Shown here: positions 53,263 through 62,196 of the stretch, in pieces | How positions within the stretch are numbered: position 1 is the first letter of the stretch | Layout: each line of letters opens with the position of its first letter | NCBI RefSeq assembly: GCF_029948125.1 | Contig: NZ_JASAMB010000031.1 | Span: 1 to 64,000 of the forward strand | DNA length: 64,000 nt | Direction: 5' to 3' | Source: Catellatospora sp. KI3 | Lineage (GTDB): Bacteria > Actinomycetota > Actinomycetes > Mycobacteriales > Micromonosporaceae | Program-made: the position numbers and the translations under genes | The notes under the pieces: generated by a model | The model's input: the letters and a program-made list of their open reading frames with translations, nothing else | The model's database searches: none | What the model was told of the DNA's origin: nothing

Positions 53263-53460
53263 ATGGCCAGCCAGTCGCACCGACTGACCCGCCCGCGCCA
53301 CGGCCGTTGGATCGCCGGCGTCTGCGCCGGTCTCGGGGTGCGCTTCGGCCTGCCCGCCTGGCTCGTCCGCTTCCTGTTCGTACTGTCGTGCCTGCTCCCC
53401 GGCCCGCAGTTCATCGTCTACATCATCCTGTGGATCATGATTCCGGAGGACAGCTACTGA
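53263..53460 (+). CDS. PspC-domain protein
   Basis: A 65-residue PspC protein. RHGRWIAGVCAGLGVRFGLP and AWLVRFLFVLSCLLPGPQFI carry the family signature; the hydrophobic C-terminus ends WIMIPEDSY. It is related to the phage-shock/envelope-stress PspC membrane regulator. GAGGAG is 9 bases before the ATG. Its stop is directly adjacent to the ligB stop in the opposite direction. Confidence 0.9.
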   Translation: MASQSHRLTRPRHGRWIAGVCAGLGVRFGLPAWLVRFLFVLSCLLPGPQFIVYIILWIMIPEDSY

Positions 53461-54975
53461 TCAGGGTGTGCCCAGGGCTCTGACCGCGCCGATGGTGTCG
53501 GCCTCAGCGGCCGGCTTGTCCTCGCGGTAGCCCAGCACCCGCGCGAAGCGCAGCGCCACGCCACCTGGGTAGCGGGTGCTGCGCTGCACCCCGTCGAACG
53601 CGATCTCGACCACCAGCTCCGGCCGCACCGCCACCATGAAGTCGTCCCGGCTCACCGCCAGGCCGAGCAGGCGCTCCGTCTGCCAGGCCAGCATGGCGTC
53701 CGTCAGGCCCTTGAACGTCTTGCCCAGCATCACGAACCCGCCGTCGGGGTCACGAGCGCCCAGGTGCAGGTTGGACAGCCAGCCGCGCCGCCGCCCGTGG
53801 CCCCACTCGGCCCCCAGGATCACCAGGTCCAGCGTGTGCCGGGGCTTCACCTTCACCCAGCCCGCCCCGCGCCGCCCCACCTCGTACGGCGCCCCGGCGG
53901 CCTTCACCACCACGCCCTCGTGCCCGGCGGCCAGCGCGGCCGCGAACGCCTCCTGCGCCACCTCCGGCCCGTCGACCAGCACCCGGTCCACCCGCATCGG
54001 GTCGGGCAGCAGCGCGTCCAGCGCCGCCCAGCGCACGGTCCCCGGCTCGTCGATCAGGTCCGTCCCGTCCAGGTGCAGCAGGTCGAAGAAGTACGGCGTG
54101 AGCAGCCCCGAGGCCCGCTGCGCGGCCCGCCCCGACGTCTCCTGGAACGGCCGCGGCCGTCCGGCGCCGTCCACCGCGATCACCTCGCCGTCGAGCACCG
54201 CCGAGCGCACCGGCAGCGCCCGCACCGCCGCCACGATCTCGGGCATCCGCCCGGTCAGGTCGTCCAGGCTGCGGCTGAACAGCACCACGTCGTCACCGTC
54301 GCGGTGCGCCTGCACCCGTACGCCGTCGAGCTTGGCGTCGACCGCCGCGGGCACTCCCGTCGCGGCCAGGGCCTGGGCCGGGTCGGGCGCGGACTGGGCC
54401 AGCATCGGCGCCAGCCCCCGGCCGACGGCGAGCCTCAGCTCACCCAGCGCCGCCTCGCCGCCGGTCAGCGCGGTCACCGCCACCGCCTTCAGCTCCCCGG
54501 TGAGCAGCAGCGCGCGCCGTACCGAGGCGACCGGCACGTCGGCCGCCCGGGCGACCGCGTCGGCCAGCAGCCCGGCCTGCGCGCCCTGGCGCAGCTCGCC
54601 GCCGATCAGGCCGGTCAGCAGCCGCTGCTCGTCGGCGGTGGCGGCACCGTACAGGGCGGCGACCGCGTCCCGGCGCCGCGCCTGCGACCCCTGCCCGGCG
54701 ATCTCGCCCATCGCCGCCAGCGCCCGGTCGACCTCCCGCACGCTCAGCGTGGCGGTCGAGGCGGGCGGCGGCAGGTCGCGCAGTGCCGCGTACCCCACCC
54801 CGATCTGCCGCTGCCGCAGCTCCCCGCTCAGGTACGCCGCCCCCGCCGCGAGCTCGACCGGGTCCCCGCCCGCCGCCAGCGTCCGCAGCGCCCCCGCCAG
54901 CAGCTCGATCTTGGCCTTGCGCCCCGGCACGGCGGCGACGGCGGCGGACGTGGCAGCCAACTCAGCGAAGCGCAT
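53461..54975 (-). CDS. ligB: ATP-dependent DNA ligase
   Basis: A 504-residue ligase of the mycobacterial LigB type. The nucleotidyl-transfer Lys lies in AAVDAKLDGVRVQAH (KxDG, about residue 215), followed by LFSRSLDDLTGR and LDGEVIAVD; EGVVVK and WVKVKP are motifs IV and V. An N-terminal DNA-binding domain (about 1-190) is complete. It seals nicks in DNA, accessory to NAD-dependent LigA. ATG at 54975; the frame is open further but reads as a shadow. Confidence 0.93.
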   Translation of the reverse strand: MRFAELAATSAAVAAVPGRKAKIELLAGALRTLAAGGDPVELAAGAAYLSGELRQRQIGVGYAALRDLPPPASTATLSVREVDRALAAMGEIAGQGSQARRRDAVAALYGAATADEQRLLTGLIGGELRQGAQAGLLADAVARAADVPVASVRRALLLTGELKAVAVTALTGGEAALGELRLAVGRGLAPMLAQSAPDPAQALAATGVPAAVDAKLDGVRVQAHRDGDDVVLFSRSLDDLTGRMPEIVAAVRALPVRSAVLDGEVIAVDGAGRPRPFQETSGRAAQRASGLLTPYFFDLLHLDGTDLIDEPGTVRWAALDALLPDPMRVDRVLVDGPEVAQEAFAAALAAGHEGVVVKAAGAPYEVGRRGAGWVKVKPRHTLDLVILGAEWGHGRRRGWLSNLHLGARDPDGGFVMLGKTFKGLTDAMLAWQTERLLGLAVSRDDFMVAVRPELVVEIAFDGVQRSTRYPGGVALRFARVLGYREDKPAAEADTIGAVRALGTP

Positions 54976-54995
54976 GCCCCCATCTTTCCAGCGCG

Positions 54996-56210
54996 TCAGA
55001 AGATTTCGATCGATACCGGGGCGCGGTGCCAGCGGAAGGCGGGGTCGGCGGCGGCCAGGGCGCCGGAGGTCAGTTCTTCCACGCGGCCGGCGGCGGCCAG
55101 GGAGCCGAGGCTGTTGCCGCCGAGGTACACCGTGCCCAGGGTGGCGACGTCCAGGCGCAGGTCGGGGGCGTCGTCGGTGCGTACGCAGGCGGCGCCGTCG
55201 AGCGAGCCGGCCAGGCGGAACCGGCCGCCGGTGCCGGGCAGGACGGTGTCCTCCACCTCGAGCACGACGTCGACGGGCGCGGCGTAGCGGCGGGCGGACA
55301 GGGCGGCCGGGATGTCCAGCAGGCGGGCCCACAGGCCGTCGCCGTACCGGCCGCCGAGGCGCCGGGTGTCGCTGGCGATGTGCAGCAGCGGCTCGTCCAC
55401 GGCGGCCAGCCAGTAGCTCACCTGCCGGGTCAGGTCGACGTTGAGCAGGTGGTCCCACATCGCCGCGTACGCCGCGGGGGAGTCGGTGACGACCTCCATG
55501 ACGTTCACTTCGCCCTTGGGGCCGAGGTTGTCCCACTCGCTGCGGGTGCGGTGGAGGGCGTACCCGAGCACGGCGTCCCCGTCCCGGCACACCAGCGCCA
55601 GCAGCGGTCCGGCGCCGGACCGGTGGCCCGGGTCGTCGTGCAGCCGCCAGGTCCACCAGCGGTCGTCCCGGGAGGCGTAGCCGGGGCGGGTGGGGCGGAC
55701 GCGCTCGTACACCGTGCCGAGCTCCGCGCGCAGCTCGGCGGGGGTGCCGACGCGCAGCGACAGCGTGTGCTTGCCCGCGCCGACCACCTGCACCTCGCGG
55801 CGGTCGATGGTGAAGCCGATGCGATGGCTGGCCTGGCCGTAGCCGAAGCGGCGGTAGATGCCCGCCTCGCTGGCCCACAGCACCGCCAGCGGGTCGCCGT
55901 GGTCGCGGATCTCCTCCAACTGGCGGGTGAGCATCGTCGAGGCGACGCCGCGGCGGCGGTGGGTGCCGGCGACGACGACCGCGGTGACGAAGCCGGCGGG
56001 GACGGCGCCGCCGGGGACGCTCAGCTCGCGACTGTAGGTGCCGGCGTGCGCGACGACGTCCGGACCGTCGAGCGCCACGACGGCGCGTGCGGGCTCGAAC
56101 AGCGCCTCGTCGACCGGGGTGCCCTGGTCGTCCTCGTTGAGGAACGTGCGCCGGACGGTACGGAGGATCGCGGCCCAGTCCTGCGGCTCGGCAGTGCGGT
56201 AAGTCACCAT
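54996..56210 (-). CDS. Eis-like GNAT acetyltransferase
   Basis: A 404-residue protein with the Eis three-part structure: an N-terminal GNAT fold with VVAGTHRRRGVASTMLTRQLEEI (acetyl-CoA loop at about residues 82-104), a second degenerate GNAT half, and a C-terminal SCP2-like domain ending in SIEIF, whose terminal carboxylate is catalytic in Eis. Mycobacterial Eis acetylates amines including aminoglycosides. Start ATG 56210. It ends 20 bases before the ligB start, so the two may be cotranscribed. Confidence 0.9.
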   Translation of the reverse strand: MVTYRTAEPQDWAAILRTVRRTFLNEDDQGTPVDEALFEPARAVVALDGPDVVAHAGTYSRELSVPGGAVPAGFVTAVVVAGTHRRRGVASTMLTRQLEEIRDHGDPLAVLWASEAGIYRRFGYGQASHRIGFTIDRREVQVVGAGKHTLSLRVGTPAELRAELGTVYERVRPTRPGYASRDDRWWTWRLHDDPGHRSGAGPLLALVCRDGDAVLGYALHRTRSEWDNLGPKGEVNVMEVVTDSPAAYAAMWDHLLNVDLTRQVSYWLAAVDEPLLHIASDTRRLGGRYGDGLWARLLDIPAALSARRYAAPVDVVLEVEDTVLPGTGGRFRLAGSLDGAACVRTDDAPDLRLDVATLGTVYLGGNSLGSLAAAGRVEELTSGALAAADPAFRWHRAPVSIEIF

Positions 56211-56263
56211 GGTTGCTTCATATCGGCCGCTCCGCCGGTCGGCAACACGTTTACCCGAACGCG

Positions 56264-56581
56264 TCAGCCGCGCCCGGACCACCACGCCGCGACGTCGGCG
56301 GCCAGCGAGCTCTCGTGCGGATCGGGCCGGGTCGCCGCCTCCAGCCAGCGCCCGACGAGGTCGGAGACCCGCTGCATGTCCTCCGGCCGCACCTGCTGGT
56401 GCTCGGCGAAGTACGCCAGCAGCCCCTGCGCCTCGGGCCGTCCCGCGTCGCAGCCGGGGCACAGCTGCACGACGCGGCTGCGCCGGGACTGGGGGACCGG
56501 GATGCTGGCCGTGAGGTAGAGCCGCTCGGTGCAGCTGCCGCAGCGGGCGTCTCCGGCGGCGCGGACCTCGACCGCGTTCAT
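56264..56581 (-). CDS. Zinc-ribbon protein, possibly DUF6300
   Basis: A 105-residue protein from ATG at 56581. CGSC (about 17-20) and CPGC (about 43-46) make a four-Cys zinc ribbon in ARCGSCTERLYLTASIP and RVVQLCPGCDAGRPEA, followed by a helical part EDMQRVSDLVGRWLEAATRP. It resembles the DUF6300 group found in actinomycetes. Function unknown. Divergently oriented relative to the region upstream of the RpiR gene. Confidence 0.65.
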   Translation of the reverse strand: MNAVEVRAAGDARCGSCTERLYLTASIPVPQSRRSRVVQLCPGCDAGRPEAQGLLAYFAEHQQVRPEDMQRVSDLVGRWLEAATRPDPHESSLAADVAAWWSGRG

Positions 56582-56956
56582 CGCAGCGTTCTCCCTCGTC
56601 GTCGGCGGCGGCTGGGGCGCGCCCGGCCGGCCCGGCGGCGCACTCGACGAGGTTATACGGACCAATCGGGCCGAGGCGCGGCGGCGCCTCCCTCACGTCG
56701 ATTGTCCTTTTCGAGAGTTAAATGCCGCCACGTTCCTGAAATGCCTCCGCCGGTGTGGCGTACGCGGCCATTTTGCCTGCTCAGTGGCGGTGAGCCAGGC
56801 CACCGTGGCACCTTCGGCAATGTTCCGGTGCGGTAACGAACTTAAAAAATTCGCCCGCAGACTTGACAACCAGGGGTCATCAGTAAGAACTTTTACCACT
56901 AACAGTTAACTACCTTTCGGCTAACTGTTCAGACTCTGAGCTGTAGGAGCGAGTCA
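56582..56956. other. 375-base non-coding region upstream of the aminosugar locus
   Basis: No gene here. The right half is clearly lower in GC and holds promoter-like and palindromic elements (see the next entry); the left half is the untranslated leader of the divergent zinc-ribbon gene. Confidence 0.6.
56863..56929 (+). promoter_or_regulatory. Promoter and inverted repeat before the RpiR regulator
   Basis: TTGACA at 56863-56868 is a consensus -35 with a weak TAAGAA or AGAACT -10 after 15-17 bases. AACAGTTA (56901-56908) and TAACTGTT (56922-56929) form a perfect 8-bp inverted repeat with a 13-base spacer, 27 bases before the start codon. It is in the right place for autoregulation by the RpiR protein. 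Confidence 0.5.
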
Positions 56957-57925
56957 ATGGGTGACCGCATGGAACCGGCCGCGGCCGAAGCCGCGACGCT
57001 GGAGCATGCGCCGTCCTGGCTCAGTCTGGACCGCCCCGACAGCGTCCTGGTGCGGGTGCGCGCGCAGCTGCCCGAGTTCACCGGCGCCCTGCAGCGCGTG
57101 GCCGAGCAGGTCCTCACCGATCCAGCCGGCGCCGCCCGCGCCACCATCGTGGAGCTGGCCGAGCGCTCCAGCACCTCGCCCGCCACCATCACCCGCTTCT
57201 GCCGCGCCCTGGGCTTCGAGGGCTACGCCGACCTGCGGCTGGCCATCGCCGGGGAGACCGGCCGCGCCGCCCGCTCGGCGGGCTGGGCCGAGGACATCGG
57301 CCGGGCCATCGAGCCCGGTGACCCGCTGGAGCGCGTGCTCGGCCAGATCATGGCCGCCGACACCCAGGCCATGCGCGACACCGCCGCCATGCTCGACCTC
57401 GGCGAGGTCGAGCGCGCCGCCGACGCCATCGCCGCCGCGAACCGGGTCGACATCTACGGCGCCTCCGGCTCGGCCCTGGTCGGTGCCGAGATGCAGTTCT
57501 CGCTGCACCGCATCGGCATCGCCGCGTGGACCTGGCCCGACGTGCACAACGGCCTGGCCAGCGCCGCGCTGCTGCGCTCCGGCGACGTCGCGCTGGGCAT
57601 CTCGCACACCGGCCAGACCCGCGAGACGGTCGAGATGCTGGCGGAGGCCGGATCGCACGGCGCGACCACCGTCGCGCTGACCGGTTTCCCGCGCTCGCCG
57701 CTGGCCGAGCTCGCCGACATCGTGCTGCTGACCGCCAGCCAGGCCACCTCGTTCCGGCCCGACGCGCTGTCGGCCCGGCACCCGCAGCTGGTGGTGCTGG
57801 ACCTGCTCTACATCGCGGTCGCCCAGCGCACCCACGACCGGTCGCACACGGCGTTCCAGCGCACCGCGCGCGCCGTCGACGCGCACCGGTTCAGCAACGG
57901 CCAGGGCCGGGAGGGCGACTCGTGA
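56957..57925 (+). CDS. RpiR/MurR-family transcriptional regulator
   Basis: A 322-residue regulator. The N-terminal HTH_6 includes TIVELAERSSTSPATITRFCRALGFEGYADL (in two stretches, about 60-95); the SIS sugar-phosphate domain runs from about 160, with VDIYGASGSALVGAE and ISHTGQTRETVEMLAEA. It is positioned to control the NgcEFG transporter and probably senses a phosphorylated aminosugar. AGGAG lies 7 bases before ATG 56957. Its stop overlaps the small ORF that follows (GTGA). Confidence 0.92.
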   Translation: MGDRMEPAAAEAATLEHAPSWLSLDRPDSVLVRVRAQLPEFTGALQRVAEQVLTDPAGAARATIVELAERSSTSPATITRFCRALGFEGYADLRLAIAGETGRAARSAGWAEDIGRAIEPGDPLERVLGQIMAADTQAMRDTAAMLDLGEVERAADAIAAANRVDIYGASGSALVGAEMQFSLHRIGIAAWTWPDVHNGLASAALLRSGDVALGISHTGQTRETVEMLAEAGSHGATTVALTGFPRSPLAELADIVLLTASQATSFRPDALSARHPQLVVLDLLYIAVAQRTHDRSHTAFQRTARAVDAHRFSNGQGREGDS

Positions 57926-58125
57926 TCGTCTCGACCCTGACCTCGAAGACCGTGCTCGACTCGTTCGAGCACTGGGCCGACACCGCATCGGGCAGTGCCG
58001 CCCGGTGCGGTGCCGCACTGCCTCCCAGTGCGGTCGGGTCCGCAACGGCCGGCGGAGGTTCCACCCCCGTCACCGCCTCTCCGCCTCACCACACCTTCGT
58101 GTCGCAGACCGCGATCCGATTCTGA
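57922..58125 (+). CDS. Small coupled ORF of unknown function
   Basis: A 67-codon frame from GTG at 57922, whose first bases overlap the stop of the RpiR gene. VIVSTLTSKTVLDSFEHWAD is followed by an Ala/Ser/Pro-rich end. No family recognised. It ends 10 bases before ngcE. It could be a real small protein, or merely spacer that carries ribosomes towards the ngcE start. Confidence 0.35.
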   Translation: MIVSTLTSKTVLDSFEHWADTASGSAARCGAALPPSAVGSATAGGGSTPVTASPPHHTFVSQTAIRF

Positions 58126-58135
58126 GGAGACAATG

Positions 58136-59572
58136 ATGTCCAACCACACCGACAGCCCGTCGGACCTCACCCGGCGTACGCTGCTGCGCCGGACGGCCGC
58201 CGTCGGTCTGCTCGCCCTGCCGGCCGCCGGCCTGCTGTCCGCCTGCGTCGGCAGCACCGACGAGCCGGAGGCCCCCAGCCAGTACTCGGGCGAGAAGTCC
58301 GCGGACAACCCGCTGGGTATCGCCACCGACAAGCCGGTCGAGATCGTGATCTTCGACGGCGGTCTGGGCACCAAGTACGCCACCGACGTGCACGTGCCGT
58401 CGTACACGGCGAAGTGGCCGAACTCGAAGGTCACCTTCTCCTCGACGCAGGAGGTCTCGACCACCCTGCAGCCGCGCTTCGCCAGCAACACCCCGCCGGA
58501 CATGGTCAACAACGCCGGCTCGAAGCTGATGGACATGGGCGCGCTCGTCGGCGCCAACCAGGTCGCCGACCTGTCCGACCTGTTCGCCGCGCCGTCGCTG
58601 GACATCGCGGGCAAGACGGTCAAGGACACCCTGGTCCCCGGCACCGTCGAGGCCGGCACGTACAACGGCAAGCCGTACGTGCTGAACTACGCCTACACCG
58701 TGTTCGGTCTGTGGTACTCCGGCAAGCTGTTCGCCGACAACGGCTGGACCGCCCCGACCACCTGGGCCGAGTTCACCGCGCTGGCCGACAAGATGAAGGC
58801 CAAGGGCATCACCCCGTTCTCGTACGCGGGTGCCAACGCGGCCTACTACATGTACACGGTCATCCTGACCAGCGCCGCCAAGATCGGTGGCCCGGACGTG
58901 CTCAAGGCGATCGACAACCTCGAGCCCGGCGCGTGGACCAACGACGCGGTGAAGCAGGCCGCCAAGGCGTGGGGCGAGTTCTCCGCAAAGTACGGCGACA
59001 AGGCCCACCTGGGCCTGAAGCACACCGAGGTCCAGCTGCTGCAGGACCAGTACAAGGTGGGCTTCTACCCGTCGGGTTCGTGGCTGGAGAACGAGCAGGC
59101 CAAGGACACCCCGGCCGACTTCAAGTACCAGGTCGCGGCCCTGCCGTCGGTGACCGCCGCGGACAAGCTGCCGGCCACCGGCCTGTACGCCGCCGCGGGC
59201 GAGATGTACTTCGCCGCCGCGAACGGCAAGCACCCGCAGGCGGGCAAGGAGTACCTGCGCCACATGCTGTCGAAGGCGGGCGCGAAGGGCTTCACCGAGC
59301 TGACCAAGTCGCTGACCGTCGTCCAGGGCGCGGCCGAGGGTCTGACCCTCTCGCCCGGTCTGGCCTCGGCCAACGCGGTGCTCACCGCAGCCGGCGCGAA
59401 CAACTTCAACTTCCGCTTCGACGCCTGGTACAAGGACCTCGACCTCGAGGCCCGCTCCGCGACCAACGAGCTGATGTTCCAGGGCGGCGACGCGGACAAG
59501 TTCGTCACCCGCATCCAGGCCGCGGCTGACAAGATCAAGGCCGACTCTTCGATCCCGAAGTTCTCGCGCTGA
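58136..59572 (+). CDS. ngcE: N-acetylglucosamine/chitobiose-binding lipoprotein (NgcE-type)
   Basis: A 478-residue solute-binding protein. The N-terminus has a twin-Arg signal (LTRRTLLRRTAAVGLLALPA) and a lipobox LLSAC (Cys about residue 36), so it is exported folded and anchored as a lipoprotein. The body (VEIVIFDGGLGTKYATDVHV, TPPDMVNNAGSKLMDMGAL) fits the NgcE family of aminosugar binders. ATG at 58136 is 6 bases after GAGGAG; the ATG 3 bases earlier is too close. First transporter gene of ngcEFG. Confidence 0.9.
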   Translation: MSNHTDSPSDLTRRTLLRRTAAVGLLALPAAGLLSACVGSTDEPEAPSQYSGEKSADNPLGIATDKPVEIVIFDGGLGTKYATDVHVPSYTAKWPNSKVTFSSTQEVSTTLQPRFASNTPPDMVNNAGSKLMDMGALVGANQVADLSDLFAAPSLDIAGKTVKDTLVPGTVEAGTYNGKPYVLNYAYTVFGLWYSGKLFADNGWTAPTTWAEFTALADKMKAKGITPFSYAGANAAYYMYTVILTSAAKIGGPDVLKAIDNLEPGAWTNDAVKQAAKAWGEFSAKYGDKAHLGLKHTEVQLLQDQYKVGFYPSGSWLENEQAKDTPADFKYQVAALPSVTAADKLPATGLYAAAGEMYFAAANGKHPQAGKEYLRHMLSKAGAKGFTELTKSLTVVQGAAEGLTLSPGLASANAVLTAAGANNFNFRFDAWYKDLDLEARSATNELMFQGGDADKFVTRIQAAADKIKADSSIPKFSR

Positions 59573-59606
59573 CCTGAGCCTCCGTTAGACCGGGAGTCAT
59601 ACGATC

Positions 59607-60512
59607 ATGCGGCAAGGTAAGTACCCGTTCGTCATCGGGTTCCTGCTCGCTCCAGTAGTGCTGTACAGCGTCTTCGTGCTGTGGCCGATCTTCGGTGCGG
59701 CGCAGGTGTCCACCATGAACTGGAGCGGTCTGTCCCCCAAGCGCGACTTCGTCGGGCTGGACAACTTCAGCAAGCTGCTGGCGGACGACAAGGTATGGCT
59801 GGCGGCGAAGCACCACGTCTTCCTGCTGGTCACCCTGCCGGTGATCACCATCGCCCTCGCCCTGTTCTTCGCATTCCTGCTGAACATGGGCGGGGGCACC
59901 CGGGGCGGCGTCATGACCGGGGTCTGGGGGTCGAAGTTCTACCGCGTGGTGTTCTTCCTCCCCCAGGTCCTGGCCGTGGTCATCGTCGGCGTCATCTTCG
60001 GCCGGGTGTACGCGCCCGACGGCTCGGGCATCCTCAACCGCTTCCTGCACGTCTTCGGCGTGAAGGACGTGTACTGGATGGCCGACTACGGCCTGTGGGC
60101 GATCCTCGGCGTGCTGGTCTGGCAGGCGGTCGGCTTCTACGTCGTGCTGTTCGCCGCCGGCATGTCCAGCATCCCGGGTGAGATATACGAGGCGGCGGTG
60201 ATGGACGGCGCGAGCCGGATCACCATCTTCTTCCGGGTCACCATCCCGATGCTCAAGGAGACGGTCAAGGTCGCCTGGGTGTACCTCGGCATCCTCGCCA
60301 TGGACGCGTTCGCACTGGTCATGGTGCTCACCATCGACCAGGGCGGTCCGGACGGCGCCACCTCGGTGCTGCCGGTCCAGATCTACCAGGCCGGCATCCT
60401 CAAGTCCCAGTACGGCTACGCGTCGGCGCTGGGTGTGGCGCTGGCGGTCTTCACCATCATCTTCGCGGTGCTGTCCCTGCGGGGCGGCAAGCGCGACGCG
60501 ATCGAGCACTGA
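59607..60512 (+). CDS. ngcF: Sugar ABC transporter permease (NgcF-type)
   Basis: A 301-residue permease with six predicted helices, beginning FVIGFLLAPVVLYSVFVLWP. The EAA loop is EIYEAAVMDGASRITIFFRVTIPML, the contact site for the ATPase. It forms a heterodimer with the next permease in the cytoplasmic membrane. No ATPase gene is in the operon; streptomycete NgcEFG relies on the shared MsiK ATPase, and the same is inferred here. Confidence 0.9.
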   Translation: MRQGKYPFVIGFLLAPVVLYSVFVLWPIFGAAQVSTMNWSGLSPKRDFVGLDNFSKLLADDKVWLAAKHHVFLLVTLPVITIALALFFAFLLNMGGGTRGGVMTGVWGSKFYRVVFFLPQVLAVVIVGVIFGRVYAPDGSGILNRFLHVFGVKDVYWMADYGLWAILGVLVWQAVGFYVVLFAAGMSSIPGEIYEAAVMDGASRITIFFRVTIPMLKETVKVAWVYLGILAMDAFALVMVLTIDQGGPDGATSVLPVQIYQAGILKSQYGYASALGVALAVFTIIFAVLSLRGGKRDAIEH

Positions 60513-60523
60513 GCGGGGCAGGC

Positions 60524-61390
60524 GTGGCAACCATCACCGAGAAGCAGCGCAGCTTCGGCATCCTCAACAAGCTCTCGCACGTCGCGCTGGTCGTGTGGGC
60601 GATCCTGATCATCTACCCCCTGATCTTCACGTTCCTCGCGGCGTTCAAGAGCAACACCGAGATCTTCGTCGGCAACCCGTTCGCGCTGCCGAGCAACTAC
60701 GACTGGAGTTCGTTCGCGCGCGCCTGGAACGAGGCGCACATCGGCCGGTACTTCACCAACAGCGTCATCGTGGTGCTCTTCTCCACGGCGGGCACCATGC
60801 TGCTCGGCGCGATGGCGGCGTACGTGCTGGCCCGGTACGAGTTCATCGGCAACCGGTTCATCTACTTCCTGTTCATCGCCGGCCTGGCGTTCCCGGTGTT
60901 CCTCACCCTCACCCCGCTCTACCTCGTCGTGGAGCAGCTGGGCCTGCTGGGTACGCACTTCGGCCTGATCCTGGTCTACATCGCGTACTCGCTGCCGTTC
61001 ACGATCTTCTTCCTGACCGCGTTCTTCAAGACGCTGCCGAACGCGGTGGCCGAGGCCGCCATGATCGACGGCGCCTCGCACACCCGGCTGTTCTTCCGGG
61101 TCATGATGCCCATGGCCAAGCCGGGCCTGGTCAGCATCACGATCTTCAACATCATCGGCCAGTGGAACCAGTACGTGCTGCCGGTGTCGCTGCTGCCCGG
61201 CGGCGAGGAGGGCGAGAAGAAGTGGCTGCTCACCCAGGGCATCGCCGCGATCTCGACCTCGGCGGGCTACCAGGCCGACTGGCCGGCCCTGTTCGCGGCG
61301 CTCAGCATCGCGATCATTCCGATGATCATCGTGTACACCATCTTCCAGCGGCAGATCCAGAGCGGCCTCACCGCCGGTGCGGTGAAGTAG
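60524..61390 (+). CDS. ngcG: Sugar ABC transporter permease (NgcG-type)
   Basis: A 288-residue MalG-like permease from GTG at 60524, 12 bases after ngcF. VWAILIIYPLIFTFLAAFKS is the first helix and EAAMIDGASHTRLFFRVMMPMAKPG the EAA loop. It ends in a 20-bp triplicated sequence: its last codons and TAG stop are unit one, and the same 20 bases occur twice more beyond. Confidence 0.9.
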   Translation: MATITEKQRSFGILNKLSHVALVVWAILIIYPLIFTFLAAFKSNTEIFVGNPFALPSNYDWSSFARAWNEAHIGRYFTNSVIVVLFSTAGTMLLGAMAAYVLARYEFIGNRFIYFLFIAGLAFPVFLTLTPLYLVVEQLGLLGTHFGLILVYIAYSLPFTIFFLTAFFKTLPNAVAEAAMIDGASHTRLFFRVMMPMAKPGLVSITIFNIIGQWNQYVLPVSLLPGGEEGEKKWLLTQGIAAISTSAGYQADWPALFAALSIAIIPMIIVYTIFQRQIQSGLTAGAVK

Positions 61391-61440
61391 TCCAGCCGAC
61401 GGTGAAGTAGTCCAGCCGACGGTGAAGTAGTTCAGACGAC
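61381..61440. repeat. Three perfect-period 20-bp tandem units
   Basis: GGTGAAGTAGTCCAGCCGAC at 61381-61400 and 61401-61420, then a third unit 61421-61440 with two changes. Unit one holds the ngcG stop; unit three holds the stop of the convergent methyltransferase gene (complement of TCA at 61432). Looks like a recent slippage duplication at the junction. Confidence 0.95.
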
Positions 61441-62094
61441 GGTGCAGCAGGCGTAGACATGGGTCTGCGCCTGCACGCCGGACAGCTCTCCGCCGAGGCG
61501 CGACAGCGCCTCGGCGTTCGGCTGCCAGTCCTCCACCCGCAGGTCCTCGACCCGGAAGCCGTGCCGCTGCAGCAGCTCGCGCAGCGCGTCGCGCGAATAC
61601 GCCGTCAGCGGCACCTTCGTGCCCAGGAAGTCGCGCTCCAGGTGGTCGCTGTCGCCCTCGACCATCCCCAGCACGAACGCCCCGTCGGCGGCCAGCACGT
61701 GCCGTACGTCGTCCAGCGCCCGCTCCACGTCGGCGCGCGGCAGCATCAGCAGCGAGAAGAAGGCGACCACGCCGTCGAAGCGCTGCTGGGTCGGGTGCAG
61801 GCCGTCCAGGTCGAACAGGTCCCGCTCCACGAAGATCGCCTCGGGCACGGTGTGCCGCGCCAGCTCCAGCATCACCGGTGAGGTGTCGATGCCGACCACG
61901 TGGCAGCCCGCGTCGACCAGCTGGCGGGCGGTCGGCGAGCCGGTGCCGCAGCCCACGTCGAGCACCAGCGGGTAGTGCCGCCCGGCCAGCCGCTCCAGCA
62001 GCCACTCCCCGGCCGCGAGCTGGCCCGGCTTGTCGGCGAACGCCTCGCTGTAGGTCGCCCCGATCCGGTCGAACACGGCGCGCGATTCGGTCAT
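61432..62094 (-). CDS. Class I SAM-dependent methyltransferase
   Basis: A 220-residue methyltransferase. Motif I is VLDVGCGTGSPT (about residues 45-56), followed by GIDTSPVMLELAR, FFSLLMLP and HVLAADGAFVLGMV. Substrate unknown; small-molecule enzymes of this kind look similar. The last residues YACCTVV are encoded by the third unit of the tandem repeat, so the C-terminus may have been changed by that event. ATG start 62094. Confidence 0.88.
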   Translation of the reverse strand: MTESRAVFDRIGATYSEAFADKPGQLAAGEWLLERLAGRHYPLVLDVGCGTGSPTARQLVDAGCHVVGIDTSPVMLELARHTVPEAIFVERDLFDLDGLHPTQQRFDGVVAFFSLLMLPRADVERALDDVRHVLAADGAFVLGMVEGDSDHLERDFLGTKVPLTAYSRDALRELLQRHGFRVEDLRVEDWQPNAEALSRLGGELSGVQAQTHVYACCTVV

Positions 62095-62196
62095 ACCCCC
62101 CATTGTCGGCGGCCGACCAGCCTCACCGCCGGGCCTTTGCCCACGTTGATCACGAGAGTTTGCGCCGGTGTCAGGGGTCGGCCGCAGAATGGGCGG

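Noticed and set aside
61381-61440. Attachment site of an integrative element formed by the 20-bp repeats
   Set aside because: Units are directly adjacent with no integrase, tRNA or foreign segment; tandem slippage explains them.
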